From Apteryx mantelli (taxonomy: Eukaryota; Chordata; Aves; Apterygiformes; Apterygidae): 64,000 bases of DNA. Made by a program: the position numbers and the translations under genes. The stretch lies in the NCBI RefSeq assembly GCF_036417845.1, contig NC_090011.1, positions 682,001 through 746,000 of the forward strand, written 5' to 3'. Numbering within the stretch: the first letter of the stretch is position 1; the number at the start of each line of letters is the position of its first letter. Positions 22,943 to 50,500 of the stretch are shown in pieces. The notes beneath the pieces were generated by a model. That model searched no databases. It had not been told where the DNA came from and worked only from the letters and a program-made list of their open reading frames with translations.

Positions 22943-25900
22943 GTAAGTGATATGTTTTTTTTCTCTCCTTTTGGCTTGGTATCCCTTTGTCAATGGTCAA
23001 TAATTATCCTCTTCCACTATTGCTCCTTCTACAGGCCATAGCACATAGCAAATGATGCATTGCAAGAAGGGGAAATGCAATCTGTGGTTTCTACTTTACA
23101 GTGACCTGAATCCCTCTCTAGACCATCTGGCCAGCAATTGCTTGGACATATCTGATAGTTCAGTGTGGACACTTGGATCCCGTAGAATATCTCAGATGTC
23201 ATTAGACAGCCACAGGTGGACAACAGGAAGCAGCCCCATCTTGACACACTTGATGCTGACATCTTAAATGTCTCATTCTAGACCTAAATCCCAACCCTTG
23301 TGAGCAAAGATACCATTGATCAAGGTGGGGTTCCCCGCTCATGTTTCTTTGTTCTGTGTCGCTACCCTTTGTGGGTTCATGTATGGCAGGGATGGAACCA
23401 GACCCAGAGACAATAGGCAGAGGTACTGAATATGCTCCATGGCTATCGTACTTGGGCAGGCATTCCAGACTGCCAAGATGAAATGTAGCTGGAATTTTCA
23501 GAGAGAGAATGGGCATACCTTTTAGGAATCCTGGCCCACATTTCTTAAAAATAGCTGCAAAATGGCAGGTGAAAAAGAGATTTACCTGGGCAATAATGCT
23601 AATGACTGTTCTGGTGTCAGCAGTTCTTCCCTTGCCCAAAGTTGTTGGTCAATGCTTGGGACCTTGCCAGACTGCTACATTTAGGAGGCAAAATTGTTTG
23701 TGTTGAACCCTTCTTTGCTGCTGACCTTATACAGTGGTACAAAGTCCCCTTCTCCTGAGTTTTCAGGACAAACAGATTCTGGCAAGTTTTCCCTCAGGCT
23801 TTCCAAGTCCAGCTTCCAGGGTTTGCCTCAGCCTCTTTTTAATCCCCAGCAGAAGCTTCTGACCAGAAATAGCTACTTTGCACAGGGTTCCAGATACATT
23901 CTACCATGAAGACACTTCCTTGCCTACCCCTATTAGCAGGCTCATAATTGTTCCTGTTGGATTTCACTGATGCCATTAATGTTTGCCAGATCGGCACTGC
24001 TCCTGGGGTTATTTCTGTGCAGTGTCTCCCTGAAGTTCAGAAATGGCCATGCTTCTTCATGACCTGGCCCCAACAGGAAGGAAAAAAGAATGCTGTACTG
24101 TTGCAACTCGTCACATTTTCAGTAGTTCATCCAGTGGTATACCTCTTACCTGGCTTTTGCTAAGAGCCGGGTGTTAAATCTAGAGTCTCTAGGGAGAGGT
24201 AAGCACCTCCAGCATGCAGTTCAATCTTCTGCTCTGGACACTGACCAAGGATGGGATGAGTATGCACCAGGCAAAGCTCAGCTCTTTCCACTGACTACAG
24301 CAGGAGCTTAGATAACTAATTCAGTCTAGATGACTGAATCTGGGTGAGAGGAATCCCAACTGATCTGCTTTGGTATTTTCACATTATCTACCCAAACCAA
24401 ATTTTTTCCAACACACTTTTTGGTTGGTTTGTTTTAATTTCTCTCCCTGTCTGATTGCTTTATCAAGAAAGTCCCCTAAACAGGTTCTAAGACATGCAAA
24501 ACCCATGGACAGCTGGGTTTGGGAGACTGAGAACAGTGATGGGCTCTAGCAGTGTCTTGTCTCTTGCCTGGTACTTTACTATCCTGAATCTCCAGGCTTT
24601 ACAGAACTTATTGGATGGAGACTAACGTCCTATATTTTTTATATTTCAGCTTCCTTTGCTGGAGTCCTCCTGGCAGGTCAGTATTTGTAGTAGGGAGTGG
24701 AGCATGAGTCAGCCTGCATGTACCTCATAAAATGTCGTGCAAAATGATGCTGTATCTAACCTAGAGGTTTAAGTGTATTGTTCAGAGTTAAGAGACTTTG
24801 ATCCAAATCCTGTTCCTGTGGCCAACATTATGTGCCATATTCTCCTGATCAGCCAATAGAGAAGAACGGACTCTATCTCCCGTATAGTTTGTGAGGTGCA
24901 GTTGGTACCATACCGGAGGTCTCTGGATGAAAGGAGCAGTTAAGACACTGCTTATTTTAGCAAAGCTAAACCAGAATTAAGAACACCCAGGATGCTAGAA
25001 TCTTATCTCCATGAGGTGAAGAAGTGTCCAGTGTCCCCTTGGCTCCTCCATGAGCCACTATGGAGATGTTTCAGGTTTTGGGACCCTGTCACTTTCAGTC
25101 TCTGAATTACTCTCACTACAGCACCCTAGATGCATGCAAAAAGAACATCACTATCCAAAGAGACTTGGTTCTCAGTACTAGAGTGCCAAACAGGGTTTGG
25201 GATCAAAGCTTGATAACTCCTAGGGCCCTGGAGGTTTTGAAAGGGATTGTGTGGCATGGTGGGCAAGAACAGGATTGAGTAATTGAGAAAAATCCTTTCC
25301 AGTCCTGGGTGCTGACTGTATTTAGGTATGCCATAGTTACATGTCAACTGAGTACCAGCAATCACTGCCCCTAGCTGTGCAAACCCAACCTTTCCCTTGC
25401 AGAAAGAATGAAAACTTCTAGATTCTCTCTTCTGTGGTACCAGTCCAGTTATCTGGAGCAGCATTTGCTGAGAGAGGCTGGCCTTAATCATGAGGAAGCT
25501 CATGCAGAATCTAAATGACAGAGTAGTTTTGGGATGGGTACACCTCTCCCTTTGCAGCTCAAAATGAACTCTGCAATTGGTTTCTCAAAACTGACTTGCA
25601 GTCACTTAAACAGCTGCAGCTTTTGGCCATTCCCAGCTCAAAAACAGATTCCCAGCCAGCAAATATTTTGGATGCTAGAGTACTCCAGGCTCTTGTTCAC
25701 CCTGATTTGGGCGTGAAGACAGCCAGAGCTCTCTGGAGGAAGAGCACTCTTTCCCATTCCCTGCCTTCACCTTGGGGTGTCTTTTTTTCTCCAGAAGATG
25801 TAGACACAGCCAAACTTGAGGTCCGCCTGGTGGATGGTCCCAATCACTGCTCTGGGAGAGTGGAAGTGCTTCACAAGGATGTCTGGGGGACTGTGTGTGA

Positions 25901-28900
25901 TGACAGCTGGGATTTAAGAGAAGCAAAGGTTGTGTGCAGGCAACTGGGCTGTGGGACAGCACTGTCAGCTCCCCGAGAGTCCAAATACGGAGAAGGGAAG
26001 GGCCAAATCTGGCTGAGTGACCTTAACTGCACAGGGACAGAAGCGTCCCTCACTGAATGTGAGGCAAAGCCATGGGGAGACAACTTCTGCAACCATGTGG
26101 AAGATGCCAGTGTGGAATGCTCAGGTAAGTCCCAAATATTTCTTACTTTGGGCCACGCTGGCCCCTTCTGCCTCAAGATGAGCCATGGTGCAATTTCTGA
26201 CACAGCCAGTTAGGAGGTTAGGAACGCAGAATGACTGTGTTGGGATCCACTTTCCTACCACTGTTGACCCAGAGAAGTTGCATCATAATTCTCCAATTAG
26301 AAACAATCTGCAGTGCTGGGAGTGGACAAAGACAGTTCCCTCTCTCTCCTGACAGCCTCCATGTTGTCATTCTTCTTCCTTCAACCTTTCTTCTTATGTC
26401 AGAAGGTGGGAAGGGAGCCCTCAACAGGCGTTTGGAAAGTGCACAGACAGTTTTGGTGCATCACAAGAGACCCTGCTTTCCTCTTGTGATCAGGTGCACA
26501 GAAACCTCTTTCAAAATTATTTCACCCTTGGATTTTTTGCAGGAGAGGAAATACCTGAACCAGGGCCAATCCGGCTGGTGGGAGGCCCAAATAGATGTGC
26601 TGGCAGAGTTGAGGTGCTTCATGAGGAACAGTGGGGCAGTGTGTGCCATGACAGCTGGGATATGGATGATGTCCAAGTTGTGTGCAGGCAACTGGGCTGT
26701 GGGGATGCGGTGCTGGCCCCAATCGGAGCTAAGTTTGGACGAGGAACTGACACCATCTGGCTGGATGACGTGAACTGCACAGGGACGGAAACTGCCATCT
26801 CTGAATGCCAGGCGAGGCCATGGGGGGAACACAATTGTTACCATGGGGAAGATGCTAGTGCAATTTGCTCAGGTAATCTTCGCATTCTCCCCATTTTGCT
26901 AGCTACAGGTTGAGATGTCCTCACAAATAGCATGGACAGCTCTGGAAGGGGACAGGGGTTGATGCAAGCTAAATATTCCTGCTGGTGGCTCAGGGTCCTT
27001 ATAGCATGGAAGGGTGTTTCACTCTGGGAGATTTTCTCCTCTCTGCTCACTGGGGTGCTCTGTGGCTGTTTTTTTTTGCCAGGTCAGACTTAGGGTCAGT
27101 CTTTTATGGTGACTAAGAACTCATTTTGTCAAACTCAGGACTTACAGTCCCTATGCATTGGCTCATTTACCTGAGAGTTAATTTGTTTAAGACCAGTATC
27201 TTTCCCCACAGCTAGGCCTGGACATGGTATCTACCTGTTTTATTTCCCTGTGCATCTGGTAAAGACTGCTGTTATGTTTTTTTTGCTGGGTTAGCTGCAT
27301 TTCTTATGGGGAGGAAGCTCTGAATGGGAGGTTGCTGTGTGCAGGGTGCTGTGCCTTGTCCAGGAGTGGGGTGGAAAACAAGAGGACTACAAAAGTGCAA
27401 ATGCATGGCCTTCTGTCTTCCTGAGCATTGCCTCTCTGGCTGTGTCTGCAGATTCAGGGATTACCGTCTCCACTTCTGTCCGCCTGGTGGATGGCCCGAA
27501 TCGCTGCTCTGGGAGAGTGGAAGTGCTTCACAAGGATGTCTGGGGGACTGTGTGTGATGACCACTGGGATTTAAGGGAGGCGAAGGTTGTGTGCAAGCAG
27601 CTGGGCTGTGGGACAGCACTATCAGCTCCCCGAGAATCCAAATATGGAGAAGGGAAGGGCCAAATCTGGCTGAGTGACCTTAACTGCACAGGGACAGAAG
27701 CGTCCCTCACTGAATGTGAGGCAAAGCCATGGGGAGACAACATCTGCAACCATGTGGAAGATGCCAGCGTGGAGTGCTCAGGTAGTCCCTCCGTTCTCCA
27801 TATGCTGGGGAGTCGGGTGGGTGGATCCCACCATACATATGCTCCCTGCTCAAATGAGGACTGGTCCCAAGCACCAGAGTAGCTCTGTGTATGTCTTCTG
27901 GTGGGAACAGAGAGGGGCCTCAGCTGTTGAAGTCATCCCACCACTGAGTGCCAGCCCTGTTAGGCAGTGCATTGCTCACCTAATGACTCAGTGGTGACAC
28001 ATGGATATAGCTATGGTGCCCCAGCACAGTACTGACCCCATGACCCAGTGCAGTCATGACACAATAACCCACTGCAGAACTGACCCAGTATCAATGTAAT
28101 GACCTCATGAACAGCTGACCCAGTGCGATGCTGATCCAGTGATCCACTCTAGTGCTGACCTAGCGATCCAGTGCATAACAGACTCAATGGGCCAGTGCAA
28201 TGCTGACCCAGGACACAGTGCAGTGGTAAGCAGCTGAGCTGGAAATCATGCTGTGCCTAGGGCAGCATTAAATCTTCGCCCACCTGAGATCACTGTGCTC
28301 CCTTGCTTCCTCTCTGGCCTGAAGGGTAACTGTGATCAATAGACTCCTTGAACCAGTCACCCAGCAGAGCCTGCAGCCATCCATGAAGACTGAGAACGCT
28401 TCCATCAGCCCTTTCCTCAGTCTCCCACCCTGGGATTTCTGCCTCCCTTCCTTCCGCAGAGAAAGCTGGATGCAATGAAAAGGGATCCTTTGGCATACCT
28501 TTGGTGTGCTCAGAGACAGCAAAGCCTCCTCTGGGTAGGTGTGCTTTCCACAGGTGAAGGGGCACATAGGAATCTCCCTAAGCATTTCTTTTCTTGGGAT
28601 GTGTGCAGAGGTAGATGTTCCTGAGCCGGGACCAGTCCGGCTGGTGAACGGCCCGAACAATTGTGCTGGGAGAGTCGAAGTGCTCCATGAGAACCAGTGG
28701 GGCAGCGTGTGTGATGACCACTGGGACATGCAGGATGCCAAGGTAGTGTGCAAGCAGGTTGGCTGTGGGTCACCATTGTCAGCCCTGGGAGGTGCTCGCT
28801 TTGGGCGAGGGCCGGACATCATCTGGCTGGACGATGTGAACTGCACTGGGACGGAAGACAGCATCTTTGACTGCCAGGCCAGGCCATGGGGCGAACACAA

Positions 28901-29914
28901 TTGCTATCATGGAGAAGATGCTGATGTTATTTGTGCAGGTAATTGCCCATCACTATAGCATCTGAAGTGTTGTGAGAGCAGTGTCAAACACTGTTGGCAG
29001 AGCCAGCAGGCTGTACTGCAGGGGACAAAAGGGGAATCACAAAGGAGGAACACTCCTCCTCTCAGAATAATGCTGATAGAGACAGGGAAATGGATGCAGG
29101 AAGGAGCCCTAGATAGGATGGATTATCTGGTTAGGATGGCTGTGGTGGGTGTGAGGGACCAGCTGGTGGGAGAGGGGCATCAGCAGAGCAGAGACAAACA
29201 CATGAATGACAATCTGACTGTGAGATGGGTCCTGCTGGGGAGATCCTGAGAAGGGAGTTTTATATATAGCAAGGCTCCAGAAAGAGGGAAGAGAGATCAG
29301 CTTCTGAGGAAGAAGGGAATGACAAGCATCTGTAGGAGGCAGAGCAGGTGAGGGACAGCTGGGAAAGGGGTGTCTGGGGAGAGATGCCAGTCTGTATCAG
29401 AGTATCATCTATACTCACAAAATGTCTGAGCTGGACTCTCTGAAGACCCCTATCAGCACAGCTTCTGGCTTTTCATGCACTCTGTCTTGGGAGAGGAGCT
29501 TGGATAAGCCCTTCATGAGTGAAGGGAAAAATCCCTGGTGGCCATGGGGGTGTGCAGTGGACACATAATCTTTCACCTGGGTGTTGCTCTGGGTTGTGCT
29601 GTCAGGGCCGCATATTCCAGTCCTCTGGATCAGTCAGTGCACTGTGACTCAGAGTCAGATCCTGCTCTTCACACAGCCATGTCTTGTTCCCCCACCCTGG
29701 GCCCTGTCTAAGGCTCAGGTGTCCAGCATTCCCTTTGTCAGTAGACCCAACCATATCGGTATCATCAAACCCACAGACCTTTTCTGGGAGTAGAGTCCAG
29801 GTCACTTACACTTGGAAATTCTGGTGTCAGAATGCTCCTGAGGGCAGATTTTGCTTTACCGTGTTCCCTTTCTTTGCAGTTAACAAGAACTTGGAGGAGC
29901 TGGAAGCATCGTGA
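22912..29914 (+). CDS. Secreted protein with four SRCR domains (whole coding span)
   Basis: Seven exons: 22912-22942, 24650-24676, 25795-26124, 26543-26872, 27452-27781, 28609-28938 and 29880-29914. All junctions are GT-AG and phase 1, giving 1413 nt (470 aa). A signal peptide split over two exons (MKLVLLACLW then ASFAGVLLA) is followed by four group-B SRCR domains (eight cysteines, one exon each) and an 11-residue tail, VNKNLEELEAS. There is no membrane segment, so it is secreted, like CD5L/AIM (three SRCR domains) or short DMBT1-like proteins. Family members bind bacterial surfaces, lipids or protein ligands through Ca2+-dependent acidic clusters; the ligand here is unknown. Domains alternate in type (1 like 3, 2 like 4), which points to duplication of a two-domain unit. 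It converges on a nine-SRCR gene downstream. Confidence 0.9.
24650..24676 (+). CDS. SRCR gene 1 exon 2: 27-nt signal peptide microexon
   Basis: A 27-nt exon between TATTTCAG and GTCAGT encoding ASFAGVLLA in phase 1. It completes the hydrophobic core and cleavage region. Short signal exons of this kind are known in SRCR genes. Confidence 0.75.
25795..26124 (+). CDS. SRCR gene 1 exon 3: SRCR domain 1
   Basis: 330 nt, 110 residues, phase 1-1. Eight cysteines make it group B. It has VRLVDGPNHCSGRVEV, the acidic CDDSWD motif, an N-glycosylation sequon NCT and HVEDAS near the end. It differs from domain 3 at only about four residues of its core. Confidence 0.93.
26543..26872 (+). CDS. SRCR gene 1 exon 4: SRCR domain 2
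   Basis: 330 nt, eight cysteines, phase 1-1, sequon NCT, YHGEDAS near the end. The usual CDD acidic pair is CHD here (codon CAT at 26647-26649), so a likely Ca2+ ligand is lost in this domain alone. Confidence 0.93.
27452..27781 (+). CDS. SRCR gene 1 exon 5: SRCR domain 3
   Basis: 330 nt, eight cysteines, CDDHWD, sequon NCT, HVEDAS. It is nearly identical to domain 1 in both protein and nucleotide sequence. The start of the exon (DSGITVSTSVRLVDG) is different from domain 1, so the copied tract stops inside the exon. Confidence 0.93.
28015..28240. repeat. Degenerate minisatellite in the intron before SRCR domain 4
   Basis: Imperfect units built around CTGACCCAGTG and CCAGTGCA, spaced irregularly at roughly 15-35 bp, repeated many times. 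No sign of coding function. Confidence 0.7.
28609..28938 (+). CDS. SRCR gene 1 exon 6: SRCR domain 4
   Basis: 330 nt, eight cysteines, CDDHWD, sequon NCT, YHGEDAD. It is of the same type as domain 2 (VPEPGPVRLVNG against IPEPGPIRLVGG) but clearly diverged, and it keeps the CDD pair that domain 2 lost. Confidence 0.93.
29880..29914 (+). CDS. SRCR gene 1 exon 7: C-terminal tail and stop
   Basis: After a CTTTGCAG acceptor, 35 nt in phase 1 encode VNKNLEELEAS and TGA (29912-29914). The tail is acidic and short, with no membrane or GPI signal. The AATAAA 245 bp downstream supports this as the last exon. Confidence 0.65.
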
Positions 29915-30158
29915 GAGTCACACTGGCCCCACCAGACCACACTCACCTTGCAGCAAGAGATGGGCCAGCAATACTCAGCTGAGAGGGCAAAGGGGAGGGA
30001 TGTTACAGAACCATCGATGTGGCATGATTGAATCCGTGGCTTGGAAAAACTGTTCTCTCTCATCCCTTGAAGGAACTGCAGACTTGGTTATAACTGCATT
30101 GATTGAAAACCAAGCTGAACAAATTATTGCCACTGAAAAGCAAACATCACAAAGTATC

Positions 30159-30164
30159 AATAAA
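30159..30164 (+). terminator. Poly(A) signal of SRCR gene 1
   Basis: AATAAA, 245 bp after the stop codon. A 3' UTR of about 265 nt would result. Confidence 0.65.
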
Positions 30165-30665
30165 GTTCCCCCAAAGCTTAAAAAACTGGCTGGCTCATCA
30201 ATTTCTCATGGGACTAGATGAGTTCAAGCTCATGTCTGAGCTGGACCTGGTCACCTGGCAGTGAGCTCTTGGTCCAGTGTGATGAATATTTATACCGATG
30301 GTATGGAAGTATCTATAAAATCTCTGCTGAGAAATATTTGCCTCCACTCGTTCAGACTGGTAACAAGAAGAGCAGTCATATTAGCCTTGGAGAGGGTATT
30401 GGACACCGCACAGCATGAGTTTATTCCTGAAGGTTTTCTGTTCCTCTCTAGAGGGGACCAAAGAGACCTGCCCCCCTTTCCTTCCTGCAAGGGAACAATT
30501 TGCCCCTTTTCCTTCCTTCTTCCCACAGAGAAAAGCTGGCGCTTTACAAGTGGACAATTGCCCATTGTTAGGGTGCCCAAACAAACTTTAGCCTCCAGCA
30601 CAGCTGTACTGTGATTTGTTGCTCTCCAGAAATATGCTTTATGCCTGTCAGCATGGCACAAATAC

Positions 30666-30671
30666 TTTATT
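30666..30671 (-). terminator. Poly(A) signal of the nine-SRCR gene
   Basis: AATAAA on the minus strand, about 30 bp after the proposed stop codon at 30702. With the plus-strand signal at 30159 it marks a tail-to-tail arrangement about 500 bp apart. Confidence 0.5.
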
Positions 30672-30701
30672 TCAGCGAAGCAAAGAGCTAAGGTCTTCAG
30701 C

Positions 30702-47341
<16,640 letters not shown>

Positions 47342-47576
47342 CCTTGTTCCAGCAAAGGCAGCCAGACTCCTGCTGCGGGCATGCCTGGGTGGGAGAAAGA
47401 GATTGCCTGATAGTCCCATGATAGCAGAAGAGACCTTACACAGTTCGGTTCCTGAAGGCCAGGGACCTGTGTGATTGGGAGGACAGCACAGGAAGATTGT
47501 CCTTGTCAGAGACACAAAGAGCTTAGCGTCAGTGACTTGTTGGGAGGGCAGGAGAGAAGGCAGCAAAGACCAAGAC

Positions 47577-47583
47577 AGGAAGT
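47577..47583 (-). promoter_or_regulatory. ETS/PU.1-type core upstream of the nine-SRCR gene
   Basis: Read toward the gene it is ACTTCCT, about 240 bp before the ATG, the same core and orientation as upstream of the plus-strand SRCR gene. Suggestive of shared leukocyte expression but short enough to be chance. Confidence 0.25.
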
Positions 47584-50500
47584 AGATGGCAAATATTGCT
47601 CTGCTATGACTCCTCCCCTTTACTGGCCTCTCCCTCTTCATGGGCCTGCACTGACCCCCTCCTAGTCTTTGCATCTCCCCATGCTAATTCCCTCCTTCTG
47701 TGCTCTTCTGTCCATCAACACATTAAGGAAGAATTACCCATTCAAGAAAGCACTGAATCTTTAGTCCTCTATTGTTGTCTTAGCAAAAAATAAAATATTT
47801 CTGGCTCTCCTCTAAAACTGCCATTCTCCTGGCAGGACTAGCTCCTGAACAAGCAGTGTACTGGGAAGACTACCTGGGGACTGCGGGAATGATCTCTATG
47901 TGTGCCTGTTTCTCCACTTCTTAAATGGTGTTTGGGAATGGAAAGCATACAGATAAACTCTTGACTCAACTGGGAGACTGTGAAATGTTCAGTCTCCGTA
48001 TACTGGTGCTGTGGAAGGGTCTCTTAGGAACTGACTGGGGCCATGTTAGTGAAGATGCTGTAAATCCTGAAGGACTGGAAGCCACTTGCAACAATGGGAA
48101 CTTCAGGATTAGAATGCAATGTGAGAGACTGTCCCAAGAGACAAACACAGCATGTACAAGTAAGAGGGTGAAGCAGGAAGCAGAAAATCAACATGGGCTC
48201 CAGAGAGACAGGGCTTGCAAGGAGTCTGCTTAACACCAGCTGGATTACCACTCTGTTGTAAGACTAAAAGTCTTACAGTGACTAAAACAATGCTTCTTTT
48301 CAGGAAATGAAACAAAATAAAACAAAACTTTCAGCTAGCCTGCAATTCATTCCTTTCTGGGAACAGGCCTCCTTTAACGAAGTGTTTTCACTGGTGCAAT
48401 CCTGGGGAAGAGCAGGCTGACTGAGACCCATAGGGCTAATTTCACAGTCAATGACAATGATACAACTGGTTGTGACTCTAGAGGACATCCAGGATGAACC
48501 TCTGGAGGCATAGGGAACAAGTGAAGCTACAGGCGCTGTCTGATAGTTTGAGACAAACTCAGGAAATCTGAGTTTAAAAAACACAGCTAAAGGCTAAAGG
48601 GATGCATAATTTTAGGCTAAGTTTATTGGTTTGGTAGTCTCAGAAGTGTTGGTTGTAAAGGACTTTTGATGGTTTCTAATCAAAACTCTGGTCAAAGCAG
48701 TACCATTGCTAACTCCAGATCAGCTGTGGCTTTGCCTAACTGAGTCTTGACAAACTCCATGGCCTCTCTGGTGACTGTCCAAGGGCTGCACTACCATTAC
48801 AGGAAGAAGTTTTTCCTAAATTTCAACCTGAACCTCCTAAACTGCAATTTGTGGCTGTTTCTCCTTGCTATATTGCCTGCCCCTGCCAAGAACTGTTTGC
48901 CTCTGCCATCTTTGCTACTGCCCTTCAAGTGGTCCTAAGCTGCTATTACATCACTCATTGCTTTCTCTTCTTCAGATGAAACATGCCCAGTTCCTTTGAC
49001 CTCTCCTTGCTGATCATGTGCTCTAGGTCACCAACCATCCAAGTAGCTCTTACCTTTGAGCCAAACCATTGTGCAGACCAAGACTGGATCGCACTACCAT
49101 CCAGAAATCCTTTGGACCATAGCAGATATTCAGGTGGTTCAATTTATTTGTTCTTTCTTAATTATTTTCCTCTCTGCATTATGGGACTACAGAAGAATCC
49201 TGGATGGAAAAGTAAGCACATTTTGAGTCATATTAGCACCGAAAAGTCCCAAGAGGTGGATCTTACTGAATCACATGCCATGAAGAAAATTGAACAGATT
49301 GGTCAACTACTTGAAGGCAAGCTTGGAACAGAGAGGACTGGAAGAGGATCTGAGACAATACTGAAGAGACCAGGAGTCAAGACAAGAGATCCAATGAGAT
49401 ACTTGTGCAATAATGAACAAACCTTTTCTGCTGCGGACAAAATATCAGTAACATCTTCTGTATGTCTGAGAGGAACCTCGAGGTCCTCATGCCCAGATTT
49501 TTGCCGCAGGCACCAATTAAGTTTCCTGCTCTGCCTTATTATTTCATATTTCCAATCAGGATATGCCTTTTTCAAGTAGCCATTGTTTCTTCAGGTTGCG
49601 TTCTGAGCCTACTATTTACTATTTGCTTCAGCTTCAATTGACTTTGTGGTTCCTTGTTTACCCTTCAGTCCTATTCCTGTTGACCTTTAATATAACTCTA
49701 TATATTATCTTCTTGTCTTCACTTACTGAAAACAATAGGTGTTTGGCCAAGTGGTGGAGCAGCTCTGCATTCCCCTGCCATTACAAGGAAGGAAGTATCC
49801 TGCCTTGGCTTATTTCCCCTACCTATACTTTGAGGGGGATGTTGCATTGCTCTTTCCTACAGGCTTCTCTGAAACACCTAATGTAATTTGTTCATACGAA
49901 GCCTTGCTTAGGTATTGACCTAAATCTGCGGTGTTACTAGGGTGGGAGGAAAGAAATGTCATGCTAGATGTAGGATGAGCCACATATGAGTGATCTGAGC
50001 CCTCAGAAAATCATGTCAACTCCTCCTCATTCTAGCTACTACTCCTGGCTCCTTGGGAATTCCCAGCTTTCAGAGCAGATGTTGCTTTTCCTAAACTTTT
50101 CTTTCTTGAACTGCTGCTCATGCCTTTTCTTCCCACCATCTTGCCCAACTCAAGTTGGCTGCCGGGCCTTTGTTTAGCTAGCCTGCCTTTCTCTTGCTGA
50201 GGCCACCCTGACCTTTATTTGAAACCCTGTTTGTTTGCATGAATTCAGCCTCTTTGTGGCTTTTGCTGATTTAATGCACGGCTTTAGGGTCACACACTGG
50301 CAGGGCCGTTTGTCAGTAGGATGGCATGACAAGCAGGCCTTAGCACATCAGCTCACTGGCTCATGTGTGTGTGAGAAGGCTCTGCAAGATCTGTAGCAGG
50401 GAGACTGGAAACAGATGTAAGAACAAGCCCACACATATGCAGCCTGCACACAGGAGTTATTTTGCCTAAAAATAGGAGCCAGCAATGGCATTTGTACAGT

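Noticed and set aside
48983..49579. 198-codon plus-strand frame
   Set aside because: It begins within an old minus-strand CR1 fragment and shows no domain.
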